Shown here piece by piece: positions 1 to 9,528 of a stretch of 64,000 bases of DNA. This DNA is from Haliscomenobacter sp. (GTDB lineage: Bacteria > Bacteroidota > Bacteroidia > Chitinophagales > Saprospiraceae). The position numbers were made by a program, and so were the translations under genes. The stretch lies in assembly GCA_016707205.1 (NCBI GenBank), contig JADJHZ010000006.1, positions 1 through 64,000 on the forward strand, given 5' to 3'. The notes under the pieces were generated by a model. That model had not been told where the DNA came from. It saw only the letters and a list, made by a program, of their open reading frames with translations, and did not search any database. Each line of letters starts with the position of its first letter. Position 1 is the first letter of the stretch.

Positions 1-2633
1 GTCACTTCATAAGTGCCCGGGGTGCTGTTTTCAATATCAATTTCTCCCGTTAATTCATCAATCACCAAACCCTGATTATCGGCAGAAAAACGGCCTAAAA
101 CCGCATCCTTCCCTGCAGTGGGCTTCTGCTTGTCGTCCTGGTTACAAAAACCCGCAGAGGCATAACTGAACGATGCAGAAGGCAAGGTGGGGCAGTCGTT
201 GTCCGCAATTTGCACCGTTAGGGAAGAAATCGAAATGCCTTGATAGGCATTATCCGAGCTTGTGGCACTGTGGTCGATCATTCCCGTATGGAATCCTTCA
301 AAATCCGAATCGTCAACAGCAAGAAACGGTCACGGTTTTGAGAACGTTCCAATCGTCCGGGGTAAACGTCAGGGTCGATTTATTCGTCCACACTTGACCA
401 TCAGGGGCCCCAGTTATAGTTACATAGGCCGTTGGCTTGGAATTGAGAACCACATCATAGGTGTCGGTGGCGCCGCCTTCAGCAGCATCAGTACTGCCAC
501 CTGTTTGGGTGATCGTCACATCCGGGGTATCGTTATCCTCAATCGTTACGGAAGCAAAAGAGGGGGTACCCAAATCATAATCGGCGCCGTCGGTCAGGGT
601 GAGGACCACGGTTTCATCCCCTTCCGATTCGCTGTCGTTCACCGGAATAACGGTAATCGTAGCAGAGAACTGCCCCATAGGGATAGTGACCGTTCCGGAA
701 AGCGTGGAATAATCATCCGTATTGTTTGCCGTCCCAGCAATAGTGTATGCAACGTTTAAAGGATCCGAAGCAGATCCATTGCTGCGATAGACCGTAAACG
801 TGGCGTTATCCGGGCCGGCTTCCGAACCGGAAGCATCGGTGGCTTCTATATTTACAATTGGTGTAGCGGAGATACAAAGTAGGTGCGCTCCCAAGTCGTC
901 GGTATTGTCCTGGGCAAACCCATCCCATTCTATTGACGGATCAAAAGCATCACTAGCATTGGTATCTCCGGCAGTAATCGGGCACTTTCGTCTTAAGGTA
1001 TTATTTGCCGTAGATTGATCTCCGCTTCCCCATTCGGTTCCAGGATCAAGTCCTACCTGACCAATTACGTCAACGACATTGTTATTTTTCTTTAAAACGA
1101 TGGCATCATTGCCGTTCCAGTTGATGACCGAAGAATTAGTAGCGTCAGCCTGGCCGAGTATGGTGGCATTGGCAGAAGGATGAGCCAAAACAAACACCTC
1201 TCCATTGGCAAGGGTCCCGGATAAGGTCATCATCTCGCTTACCGTAGGACTGCCATTGAAATACAATTCCAAAGTATAGTTACTAAGATCCACCGAAGCG
1301 CCGGTCCCATTGAAAATTTCAATGGCCTTGTTAAAACTGGATCCCTCCATGTATTGGGAGAAAAAGAGCTCGGTGGGGTTAGTAGCTGGAGGGTGTCGTT
1401 GTCGGTGATGGTAGCCGTAACGCCAACGATATTTATTCCATTATACCCAGCATCTGAGCTAGCCGCACTATGAGCGATCACCCCATTGTGATTGCCTTCT
1501 ACTACCGCGTCGTCATTTGCTGTGACCGTGATAGTTTGAACGTCATCCCAATTGCCCGCATTGAAGATAAGCATGACCGGATTTCCTGCCCCCATTCCAA
1601 GATCCAATTGGCCGTCTGGATCCACCGTAATCGTCACATCCGCAGATGGTTGGGTATTGAGGACCACGGTGTAGGAATCAGTCGCCCCGCCTTCAGTGAC
1701 ACTCGTGGCGCCAGCGGATTCGGTGATGGTGACACCTGGGGATTCCCATTACGGTTCCCACTACGGTTACCTTTACATTGTCAAAAAAGCAGTTTGGCCT
1801 GCTCCGGTACTCCCCTGCCAATACGCGCCAGTCAAAGGAAGGGAAGAACCCGTATGGGCATTGTCTACTGCAGTTCCCTGGGAAACCAACATCCCTGTGC
1901 TTGGATCCGAAAAAAGTGAAGCTCCATCATTCCTTAAAAACAATTCCCAGGTATTCGTGGAAGGAACATACGTGACTTTAACGCTTAAATACTCTGTCCC
2001 AAAATCCGTTAAACCACTAGTATTTGATTGGAGAATATTGGTTAATGTACCTTGAAGGCCACCTGTGAATTTAACCAAACGGACTGGGTCGGTTGAACCC
2101 GATTGCCCAAGGACAATGGCATAGCCACTTCCCGTGGTGCTGGCCGTGTTGCTCGTACCTGCCAAAATGAAAGCAACTCCATAATTATTAGTGGCAGAAA
2201 AACCCGAGGGATCTGACCGGATTTGACGCATATTAAACGTCCAGGTTACCAGGGAACCGCTGATAGAACTCAAGGTAGAATTATAAGGCGAAGAAAAGGC
2301 ACTGTTAGCCACGCTCGCTAAAACCCAGCCATTGGGATTAGTTGTATCAACGTCGTTCGTCAACTCCAGTTGTTCGGGAGAAGTATTCCTCCTTGCTCCC
2401 CAATCAGCCCCGGAAAAAACAGCAGACCCTCGGATTACGCTCCACGAACTTGCGCCAATCGAACCGCTTTTTGTCCAATTGGAACTTGTATTCGCACTGA
2501 AATCATCCGAAAAAACGGTGGTTTGGCCGTAGGATGGATTCGGGGCAAAGAAAAAAATTGCCTGGAAGAGAAAGGCAAAGAAAAAAATGGATAAATAGCC
2601 AGAAGAAGGCCCTTCAGAGTAAATTTTTCTCAT
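1..2633 (-). CDS. Secreted Calx-beta / lamin-tail domain surface protein (partial, frame broken)
   Basis: A large exported protein whose 3' end lies beyond the left edge. It starts at 2633 with a signal peptide (hydrophobic FFFAFLFQAIFFF, cleavage after SYG). A region of about 250 residues follows that looks like a jelly-roll binding domain. Then come Calx-beta-like repeats ending in acidic DND motifs, a lamin-tail-like domain (FFSQYMEGSS near 1350, then KAIEIFNGTG), and more Calx-beta repeats. The frame breaks about four times: near 1785 (run of six A), near 1745, near 1378 (GGGG) and near 330. After each break the same domain type continues in another frame, so this is one gene and not several. 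Such proteins are usually secreted adhesins or matrix proteins; no catalytic motif is visible. I cannot tell sequencing errors from true decay. Confidence 0.72.
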
Positions 2634-3036
2634 GGGAGATTACGATTTGTTAGTCTACAGATTTTGGTCGTCGGGGATAAAGATAGGGCTTTTCCCCCAA
2701 GGGTGCTCCGCTTTGCGTATGTTAAATTTACGTAACCTGTTGCCCGTAGACGGAATTCCCTGTCCACCTGAGTCTGAGGCCTCCGGTTTTCCTATCCCTC
2801 ATTTGTCTTGTTGTCCGTAGACTTCCGTCTACGGTTAGCCCAATCTTCAGATTGGGCGCCCGCTACGCCCAACCCCAAAACCGCCGTTTTTCAAATTTCT
2901 AAAAATCCAAGCATTTCTCTTTCAGTATTTTATATTCTCAACTTGCATATCCAGCCCTCCTATCCCCAAAGAACACGCCGCGTTTTGCTGGCGGGCGCCG
3001 CAATGCAAATCCCGCCAAATTGGATAAAAAAAACCG
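2634..3036. other. 403-bp gap between surface protein and RAYT gene
   Basis: I see no convincing gene here. It holds one full REP unit (2811-2858) and a partial REP match around 2745-2756 (CCGTAGACGGAA). It must also carry the promoters for the two divergent flanking genes; neither is clear. Confidence 0.5.
2811..2858 (-). repeat. REP-type palindromic unit, upstream copy (inverted)
   Basis: Two adjacent hairpins are visible. The first has the stem CCGTAGAC/GTCTACGG with loop TTCC (2815-2834). The second has the stem GCCCAATCT/AGATTGGGC with loop TC (2838-2857). The unit is the reverse complement of the units downstream of the transposase gene, so the transposase sits between inverted copies. 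This arrangement is typical of REP elements bound and mobilised by RAYT proteins. Confidence 0.8.
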
Positions 3037-3615
3037 ATGACCGGATATCGTATTCAAGCCCAGCAAGGGCTGCATTTTGTCACCCTGACGATCGTCGGAT
3101 GGATCGACCTATTTACCCGAAAGGTCTACCGGGATTTGCTGCTGGAAAGCCTCCAGTTTTGCCGGGAACACAAAGGACTCCATGTCTACGCCTATGTAGT
3201 GATGAGCAACCACGCACACCTGATCGTCCGCGCCGACGCTCCGGGAAGCCTTTCCGCCATTTTAAGGGATTTGAAAAAGTTTACCGCCGTCAAGTTTTTG
3301 GAAGCCATCCAGCAGGAGGACGAAAGCAGAAAGGAATGGCTGCTCTACCTGTTTGCTTACTTTGCCCGGAAACATGCCCGCAACTCCAAATACCAGGTCT
3401 GGGCCCACTCCAATGCCCCCATTGAGCTCCGGAGCCCGGACTTCGTAAATCAAAAGCTCCAGTATATTCATTTCAATCCGGTAAAAGCGGGTTGGGTCCA
3501 ACAACCGGAAGCCTACCTGTACAGTAGCGCGTCCAACTATGTTCTGGGGGAAGGGGTCTTTGAAGTGACGCTGCTGGAGCCAGCGTTGAGGGAGGGATGG
3601 GCGCGGAGGTTATGA
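3037..3615 (+). CDS. REP-associated tyrosine transposase (RAYT, Y1/HUH family)
   Basis: A 192-residue single-domain Y1 transposase of the IS200/TnpA_REP type. The HUH metal-binding motif is seen as NHAHLIV near residue 68, and the catalytic-tyrosine region as YIHFNPVKAG near residue 148. Family members cut and join single-stranded DNA at REP hairpins and are normally domesticated single-copy genes. The flanking sequence agrees: one inverted REP unit upstream and three direct units starting at the base after the stop codon. Full length for the family, no frame break. The ATG at 3037 is the first plausible start. Host-serving role versus active mobility cannot be decided from sequence. Confidence 0.9.
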   Translation: MTGYRIQAQQGLHFVTLTIVGWIDLFTRKVYRDLLLESLQFCREHKGLHVYAYVVMSNHAHLIVRADAPGSLSAILRDLKKFTAVKFLEAIQQEDESRKEWLLYLFAYFARKHARNSKYQVWAHSNAPIELRSPDFVNQKLQYIHFNPVKAGWVQQPEAYLYSSASNYVLGEGVFEVTLLEPALREGWARRL

Positions 3616-3787
3616 GACGCAATCTGAAGATTGGACTAGCCGTAGACGGAAGTCTACGGACAACAACAGCAACAGGACGCAATCTGAAGATTGGACTAGC
3701 CGTAGACGGAAGTCTACGGACAACAACAGCAACAGGACGCAATCTGAAGATTGGGCTAAGCCGTAGACGGAAGTCTACGGACAACAA
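3616..3787 (+). repeat. Three tandem REP units (60-bp period)
   Basis: Copies 3616-3675 and 3676-3735 are identical 60-mers. A third at 3736-3787 is slightly different (one extra base in the GGGCTAAG section) and shortened. Each holds the CCGTAGAC/GTCTACGG hairpin with loop GGAA and a second imperfect hairpin around AATCTGAAGATT. The inter-hairpin spacer is rich in CAACAACAG. Orientation is opposite to the unit at 2811-2858. Confidence 0.9.
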
Positions 3788-3856
3788 ACGCCTTAACGCC
3801 TTAACGCCCAAACGCCCAAACGACTAAACGCCTAAACGCCTAAACGCCCAAACGCT
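3784..3856. repeat. Octamer tandem array (YNAACGCC)
   Basis: Roughly nine imperfect copies of an 8-bp unit, mostly TAAACGCC, TTAACGCC or CAAACGCC, run from the last REP unit into the 3' end of the radical SAM gene, whose stop codon and last codons lie inside the array. A similar short run (CTCAACGCC) occurs near 25232-25258. Confidence 0.7.
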
Positions 3857-5153
3857 TTCCCGCAAAATCCCGCTCAAAATCCCCCTTGATCCGCTCCATC
3901 GGCGGGTTGAAGTAGCCGAACTGAATATGCGGAAATTCTTCTTTGATCAGGGCCATCAGGCGTTTGACGCCGATGGGGTCGCCGGTATCGGAGATGTTGA
4001 GGCGGCCGAGGTACCAGTCGGGGTCGATGTTGAAGTTGCGCCACTGGATCATTTTCAGACCGGTGTCGCGGATGAGGCGGCGAAGGGCTTCGTACTCGGC
4101 GGGGCTGTCGGTCATGCCGGGAAAGACAAAATAATTGATGCTCGTCCAACCGCCGTAGCGGTTGACGATCTTCAGGCTTTCGACGATGTCTTCAAAATGG
4201 TAGTTGTTGGGGCGGTAGTACGGCGTATACCATGACTCCTGTGCGGAGTTGGTACTCACGCGAATGCTGTTGAGCCCGGCCTGACACAAGGCTTCCACTG
4301 CGTCGGGCTTGCTTCCGTTGGTGTTGATATTGATACTGCCTTTGGAGGTGAATTTCCGGATCTCGAGGATGGCTTCCCGGATGGTCTCCCACATGAGCAG
4401 GGGCTCGCCTTCGCAGCCCTGCCCAAAGCTGATAATCGGGAACGGGGCCGACTCCAGATGCGGCACGGTGTATTCCACAATCTCCTGCGCCGTGGGCTTG
4501 AAGTCCAGCCGGTCATGGCTTGCCGTAATGGGTTCTTCTTCCGGCAGCAGCGAAATACACCCCACGCAATTGGCGTTACAGGCCGGCGACACCGGCACCG
4601 GGCACTCCCACCGGCCGAGGAAGTAATTCCGCGCAGCCGGGCAATGGTAGGTCAGCGCACAGTTGCATGCCAAATGCTCTACCAGCCGGTTGTGCGGGTA
4701 CGCGGCGCGCAGCTCGTCTACCCCCTTTCGGATCTTTGCTTCGTCGTAGCCCGAAGCTTCCTGCCGGATATCCCGCTCAATGCGCACCGCCGGCACATAA
4801 AACGTGCCATGCTGCCAGCCCACCGCAGTGTAGCAAAACAGAGGCAGCACTTCGGCCTCCGGAAGCTGTTCGTAAGCGGCCAGGTACATGCCCGTATACG
4901 CCGGAGGCACAAAAGCCGCTACGGCATACCCTTTATCGCAAGGGCGCACTTCGCCGGTTTCTACGTCGATCCCCAGAGGTACTCTGCCCGGAAGGTTGTA
5001 CAAAGTTCCTCCGTCCGGCAATGGGATCCAGTCGTCTGCCGCGATGGGGTCTACGTACCAGCCGGTACGCCCTGCAGCATACAAACTTTCGTCTTCGAAA
5101 ACCTGCCCCTGGGCATCGGCATACAACACATAGGGAGATTGGGTAATTTCCAT
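3840..5153 (-). CDS. Radical SAM protein of unknown substrate
   Basis: About 437 residues. The radical SAM cluster motif is CNANCVGC, near residue 205, giving the CxxxCxxC ligands of the 4Fe-4S cluster. A Cys-rich stretch just before it (CNCALTYHC) could hold further metal ligands. The (beta-alpha)6 core continues through FGQGCEGEPLL and ININTNG. I chose the ATG at 5153, which follows GAGGTG at ribosome-binding distance; an in-frame ATG at 5177 would add eight residues. The last codons lie in the octamer repeat array, so the extreme C-terminus may be repeat-derived. Substrate and partners are unknown. It is divergent from sppA. Confidence 0.85.
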   Translation of the reverse strand: MEITQSPYVLYADAQGQVFEDESLYAAGRTGWYVDPIAADDWIPLPDGGTLYNLPGRVPLGIDVETGEVRPCDKGYAVAAFVPPAYTGMYLAAYEQLPEAEVLPLFCYTAVGWQHGTFYVPAVRIERDIRQEASGYDEAKIRKGVDELRAAYPHNRLVEHLACNCALTYHCPAARNYFLGRWECPVPVSPACNANCVGCISLLPEEEPITASHDRLDFKPTAQEIVEYTVPHLESAPFPIISFGQGCEGEPLLMWETIREAILEIRKFTSKGSININTNGSKPDAVEALCQAGLNSIRVSTNSAQESWYTPYYRPNNYHFEDIVESLKIVNRYGGWTSINYFVFPGMTDSPAEYEALRRLIRDTGLKMIQWRNFNIDPDWYLGRLNISDTGDPIGVKRLMALIKEEFPHIQFGYFNPPMERIKGDFERDFAGKRLGV

Positions 5154-5244
5154 CACCTCATTTTTTTGGAAGAACAAAATTAGCCTTAATTCTATTGGCC
5201 AGGCAGATTGATCGAAAAATAAAAGGGCCTTGTCAACTTTTCCC

Positions 5245-5252
5245 TACTTTTG
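5245..5252 (+). promoter_or_regulatory. Putative -7 box of the sppA promoter
   Basis: TACTTTTG matches the Bacteroidota -7 consensus TAnnTTTG and lies 28 bp before the sppA start codon. No convincing -33 box stands at the usual distance. Confidence 0.45.
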
Positions 5253-5279
5253 CGTATTCCCCTTAAAACAAGAAATACT

Positions 5280-7058
5280 ATGGGCAGTTTTTTTAAAATG
5301 CTTTTTGCTTCCTGCCTCGGCGTCGTCCTGGGCATCATTTTGCTGACACTAATCGGGGCTTCCATCGTCGGGGCCATCGCCAGCGCTGCGGATAAACCGC
5401 AGAAAATCGGCGCCAATTCCGTTCTTCGCCTCACGCTGGACCAAATTGTCCCCGAACATACCAACAACGTCGACATCCAGCCCTTTAACCTGGAACAAAC
5501 GGAAGTGTATGGACTGACCGATATGGTCGGCGCCATCGAACGCGCCAAAGACGACGACCACATCAAGGGAATTCTCCTGGAAACAGATATGGCCATGATC
5601 TCCGGCTTCGCCACGACCCGCGTCCTTAGGGAGGCGTTGCTGGACTTCAAAAAGAGCGGCAAATTCATCTTTTCCCATGGCAAATTTTATTTCCCCGGCA
5701 ACTACTACCTGGCTTCCACGGCAGACCAAATCTTTATCAACCCCTTGGGCATCTCTGAAATCCGCGGCTTCTCGATCCAAATCCCGTTCTACAAAAACCT
5801 CATCGACCGACTGGGCGTCAAAATGCAAATCTATTACGCCGGCAAATTCAAAGGCGCTACCGAACCGTACCGCCTCGAACGCCTGAGTCCGGAAAACCGC
5901 TACCAATACAAGGAATTCCTCAACGATATTTACGACATTTTCCTGGCCGATGTGGCCGCCTCCCGCAAGATGAAGCCAGAAGAGCTCCGCCGCGTCATCG
6001 ACGGCTATCTGGCCGACAGTCCGGAGAGAGCTGTCGAAACCGGGCTGATGGACAAAGTCCTCTACAGGGATGAGGTTACGGAAGAACTTCGCAAAAAATT
6101 AGGGTTTAAAAAGACCGAAACGGTTTCCCTGGTCTCTATCAACGATTTCATTTTAAGCAATCCGGAGAAAAAGGACTACAAGATCAAAGACAAAATTGCC
6201 ATCGTTTACGCCGAAGGGACCATTTTAGATGGCAAGGGCAGCAATGGGTCCATTGGCGACTCCAAATACGTCAAAACCCTTGAAAAGATTGCCAAAGACG
6301 ATAAGGTCAAGGCCGTTGTCCTGAGGGTCAACTCACCCGGCGGCAGCGCGCTGGCATCCGAGAACATCCTGCATGCTATCAATAAGATCAAAGGAGCCAA
6401 CAAGCCCATCGTGGTATCCATGGGCGATTACGCTGCCTCCGGCGGGTATTTCATCGCTTGCCAAGCCGACAGCATTTTCGCCGAACCCAACACCATTACC
6501 GGCTCCATTGGGGTTTTCCGTATGATCCCCAGCCTGGAACGTACCCTTTCAGACAAAGTCGGGGTGCGTTTTGACTCCGTCAAAACCGGCCCTTTCGCTG
6601 CGGGATTGAACCTGTACTTTGACCAGGACCCCCAGGAGGCCGCAAAAATGCAAGCCGGCACAGAAGAGATGTACGAAGTCTTCCTGGGGCACGTCGCCAA
6701 AGGCCGTAAGATGAAGCGGGATTCCGTCCACGCCATCGCTCAGGGACGGGTATGGAGCGGTCGCGACGCGCTGCGCATCGGACTCGTCGACCGCCTCGGC
6801 GGACTGGATGAAGCGCTCGAAGCGGCCGCTAAACTAGCTAAAGTGAAATCCTACCGCACAGCGGAATACCCAACGGTACCCAACCCCATCCAGCAACTTG
6901 TGGAAGAGTTGATGGGCGCCGGAAGCCCCGAAACGCGTATGGTAAAAACCCTCAAACGCGATTTCCCGGAATTGGCGCCCGCAGTAGAGGAATGGCTGGC
7001 GCTCAAGCGTTCCCATGGGGTACAGGCGAGGCTGCCGGTGGAGGTTAGGTTGAAGTAG
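5280..7058 (+). CDS. sppA: Signal peptide peptidase SppA, 67K type
   Basis: A 592-residue membrane-anchored serine protease that degrades signal peptides left in the membrane. One N-terminal transmembrane segment (about residues 8-32) is followed by two tandem ClpP-like peptidase_S49 domains. The catalytic lysine is expected at K191 in the KFKGATEP context, and the nucleophile at S387 in GDYAASGGY. The split lysine/serine arrangement over two repeats is that of the long E. coli-type SppA. The ATG at 5280 is preferred over an in-frame TTG-type start at 5250, because the -7 box lies between them. Intact; transcribed alone. Confidence 0.95.
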   Translation: MGSFFKMLFASCLGVVLGIILLTLIGASIVGAIASAADKPQKIGANSVLRLTLDQIVPEHTNNVDIQPFNLEQTEVYGLTDMVGAIERAKDDDHIKGILLETDMAMISGFATTRVLREALLDFKKSGKFIFSHGKFYFPGNYYLASTADQIFINPLGISEIRGFSIQIPFYKNLIDRLGVKMQIYYAGKFKGATEPYRLERLSPENRYQYKEFLNDIYDIFLADVAASRKMKPEELRRVIDGYLADSPERAVETGLMDKVLYRDEVTEELRKKLGFKKTETVSLVSINDFILSNPEKKDYKIKDKIAIVYAEGTILDGKGSNGSIGDSKYVKTLEKIAKDDKVKAVVLRVNSPGGSALASENILHAINKIKGANKPIVVSMGDYAASGGYFIACQADSIFAEPNTITGSIGVFRMIPSLERTLSDKVGVRFDSVKTGPFAAGLNLYFDQDPQEAAKMQAGTEEMYEVFLGHVAKGRKMKRDSVHAIAQGRVWSGRDALRIGLVDRLGGLDEALEAAAKLAKVKSYRTAEYPTVPNPIQQLVEELMGAGSPETRMVKTLKRDFPELAPAVEEWLALKRSHGVQARLPVEVRLK

Positions 7059-7060
7059 GC

Positions 7061-7131
7061 GATTTACGATTTACGAGGTACGAAGAACGATGTACGAAAT
7101 ATGGAGTTCGCAACCTCGTAAATCGTAAATC
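7061..7131. terminator. Perfect 18-bp inverted repeat between convergent genes
   Basis: The arm 7061-7078 is the exact reverse complement of 7114-7131, separated by a 35-nt loop. Both arms are built from the heptamer GATTTAC/GTAAATC, and a further heptamer copy follows the right arm. It lies between the convergent sppA and FMN reductase genes. It may act as a two-way terminator, but there is no flanking T-run, so termination is an inference. Confidence 0.5.
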
Positions 7132-7145
7132 GTAAATCGTCCTTC

Positions 7146-7688
7146 TTAAAACTCCAAAAACGCTTTCGCGTGTTTTTCCATAGCCTCCAGGGTGGCTGGA
7201 TCAGCGATTTCACCGGATTTGTTAAGGATTTGGCCGATTCGGGAGATGGGCAGTACGGCGGGCATAACGACCGTTCCGACATGGTGCAAAACGCCTGTCA
7301 GATGATCCATTCCGCGCAGGTTGCCTGCTCTGCCGGAAGCCACGCCCACAAGGGCCGCTTTTTTGCCTTTGAACGTCGGTCCGTAAAGCCTTACGGAACA
7401 GGCGTCGAGGAACAATTTGACGACTCCCGGGTAGCTTCCGTTGTATTCCGGGGTGACATATACAACCTTATCAGCCGGGATCAGGAATTCGTCCTGGAGC
7501 CGGGCCAGGGAGGACGACTGACCGTTTTCCTCATACATATCGGGGTGAATCCAATCGTAAGGGATTTCTTCCATAAATAGAACCCGGACTTCCTCCTGTG
7601 CATGTTTGCGAAGCAATTCGGCGTATTGAGCGGCAAAAACCCGGCAGTCGTTATCTTTTCGGTTGGTACCGGAAATGACAGTTATCAT
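7146..7688 (-). CDS. NAD(P)H-dependent FMN reductase, flavodoxin fold
   Basis: 180 residues, the usual size. The N-terminal SGTNRKD forms the flavin-phosphate loop, and PEYNGSYPG near residue 80 is the FMN-binding signature of the NADPH_red (azoreductase/chromate reductase-like) family. It is expected to be cytosolic and to reduce FMN, quinones or similar acceptors; the physiological substrate is unknown. Convergent with sppA across an inverted repeat and divergent from the metallo-hydrolase. Confidence 0.88.
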   Translation of the reverse strand: MITVISGTNRKDNDCRVFAAQYAELLRKHAQEEVRVLFMEEIPYDWIHPDMYEENGQSSSLARLQDEFLIPADKVVYVTPEYNGSYPGVVKLFLDACSVRLYGPTFKGKKAALVGVASGRAGNLRGMDHLTGVLHHVGTVVMPAVLPISRIGQILNKSGEIADPATLEAMEKHAKAFLEF

Positions 7689-7887
7689 CAGGCTAAGGTT
7701 AATTTAAAAACACCATGCCGTATTAATGCCGGATGCCGGGCAAAAGTTTTCAAAAAGCCCTATCTTGTGGCGCGAATCAACCGGACGGTCAGTTTCTGCG
7801 GGTCTTCAAAATCCTTTAGCAGCCTTTCGCGCACCTGGCCCTAACACCCGGAGCCGCCTATTTTTCAACAGCTTAAAATGTATACCC

Positions 7888-8583
7888 ATGAAAGTCACCT
7901 ATTGTGGCCATGCCTGTATGCTGGTGGAAACCAAAGGGAAAAAACTCCTTTTCGATCCGTTTCTCACCTATAACGAGTTGTTCGACGCAGCAAGGCTGCC
8001 TCATTTGAGCGCCGACCAAATCCAGGCGGATTATATTCTCCTCTCGCACGGTCATGAGGACCACGTCGCCGACGCGGAGCAAATTGCCCGCCGCACCGGC
8101 GCCACGTTGATCTCCAACGCCGAAATTATCTCCTGGTATGCAAAGAAAGGATTAGCAGGCCACATGATGAACCACGGCGGAACCTGGAAATTTGATTTTG
8201 GAACCGTCAGATACGTCCACGCGGTTCATTCCAGCTCGCTCCCCGACGGCAGTAATGGCGGCAACCCGGGAGGCTTTGTGATCTGGAACGACGAAGGCTG
8301 TTTTTACTTCGCTGGTGATACCGCGTTGAGTATGGACATGAAACTCATCCCCATGACTTGTCCGAAACTGGACTTTGCCATTCTGCCTATCGGCGACAAC
8401 TTTACCATGGGTCCTGCCGATGCGGTTCTGGCTTCCAGCTTCATCGAATGCGATACCGTCATTGGGTGCCATTATGACACCTTCGGCTACATCAAAATAG
8501 ACCATGCCGCCGCGCAAAAAGCTTTCTCGGATAACGGAAAAGAACTAATTTTACTCCCTATCGGAGGCAGCAAGGCCTTTTAG
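7888..8583 (+). CDS. Metal-dependent hydrolase, UPF0173 metallo-beta-lactamase fold
   Basis: 231 residues. The metal-binding motif SHGHEDH is near residue 54; later ligands probably include the Asp in FAGDTALS and the His in GCHYDTFGY. Length and motif order fit the UPF0173 (YtkL-like) family, related to UlaG, whose substrate is mostly unknown. An ORF reads in frame from 7726, but the ATG at 7888 begins exactly at the conserved MKVTYCGHAC, so I use it. Stands alone before parA. Confidence 0.9.
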   Translation: MKVTYCGHACMLVETKGKKLLFDPFLTYNELFDAARLPHLSADQIQADYILLSHGHEDHVADAEQIARRTGATLISNAEIISWYAKKGLAGHMMNHGGTWKFDFGTVRYVHAVHSSSLPDGSNGGNPGGFVIWNDEGCFYFAGDTALSMDMKLIPMTCPKLDFAILPIGDNFTMGPADAVLASSFIECDTVIGCHYDTFGYIKIDHAAAQKAFSDNGKELILLPIGGSKAF

Positions 8584-8689
8584 ATTTTCGCTCTTTAATA
8601 TTGATTATCAATAGCTTAAATCAGACATCCCCCTGTTTTTACATGGATGCTGGATAAACCCGCCGCCGGACGGCCAAACGACGTACCAC

Positions 8690-9490
8690 ATGGGAAAAGT
8701 AATCACCATCGCCAATCAGAAAGGCGGAGTAGGTAAAACAACCACCGCCATCAACCTGGCCGCCAGCTTGGCTATCCTCGAAAAAAAGGTTCTGATCATT
8801 GACGCAGACCCTCAGGCAAATTCCTCTTCGGGAGTGGGGATCTTGCCTGGAGACGTGGAGGTGTCCTTATACGATTGCATGATCAATGGGCACGACCCGG
8901 CGGATGCCATCTTCGAAACCGATACGCCCAACCTGCACATTCTTCCTTCCGATATCAACCTGGTGGGCGCAGAAGTAGAGCTGGTAAACAAACCAAACCG
9001 GGAATACTTCATGAAAACCGTAGTCGATAAAATCCGCGACTATTACGACTATGTAATCATCGACTGCCTTCCTTCGCTGGGGCTCGTCACGCTCAATGCG
9101 TTATCTGCTGCAGATACGGTGTTGATCCCGGTCCAGTGTGAGTTTTTCGCCCTGGAAGGATTGGCCAAATTAAACGACACCATCAACCTGGTCAAGCGCC
9201 AGCTTAACCCCAAACTGCAGATTGAAGGGATTGTGCTGACGATGTTCGACCCCCGTTTGCGTCTGGCCAGCGTGGTCGTCAGCGAAGTAAGAGATATTTT
9301 CAAGGACCGGGTCTTTGACACGATCATCCACCGCAACTCGAAAATCGGAGAAGCCCCGAATATGCACATGCCGGTGGTCCTGCTCAATGCAGGCAGCAAG
9401 GGCGCCGTCAACTACCTCAACCTGGCTCAGGAATTCCTGCAAAGGAACAACGACAGCGTGAAAACCAAAACCTCTGAAACCGTAAGCTGA
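8690..9490 (+). CDS. parA: Chromosome partitioning ATPase ParA/Soj
   Basis: 266 residues. The deviant Walker A motif KGGVGKTT is at residues 11-18 and the Walker B-like region is VIIDCLPSLG. It binds DNA non-specifically in the ATP state and drives origin segregation together with ParB bound at parS. It is followed by parB after 38 bp and then a DUF5683 gene, the standard Bacteroidota order. An ATTGAT-T-ATCAAT palindrome lies at 8600-8612 in the leader; its role is unknown. No parS-like site was noticed in the window. Confidence 0.95.
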   Translation: MGKVITIANQKGGVGKTTTAINLAASLAILEKKVLIIDADPQANSSSGVGILPGDVEVSLYDCMINGHDPADAIFETDTPNLHILPSDINLVGAEVELVNKPNREYFMKTVVDKIRDYYDYVIIDCLPSLGLVTLNALSAADTVLIPVQCEFFALEGLAKLNDTINLVKRQLNPKLQIEGIVLTMFDPRLRLASVVVSEVRDIFKDRVFDTIIHRNSKIGEAPNMHMPVVLLNAGSKGAVNYLNLAQEFLQRNNDSVKTKTSETVS

Positions 9491-9528
9491 TCGTAATTCG
9501 TTTACCCCCAAGGAATAAAGGGAAGATC

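Noticed and set aside
3616..3787. Tandem 60-bp repeats as a CRISPR array
   Set aside because: The whole 60-mer is identical, including the would-be spacers, units contain two hairpins, and no cas gene is near. The RAYT gene next door explains them.
3597..3827. 76-codon ORF across the REP array
   Set aside because: It only translates the tandem repeat.
8600..8612. ATTGATTATCAAT palindrome as parS
   Set aside because: It does not resemble the parS consensus (TGTTTCACGTGAAACA type).
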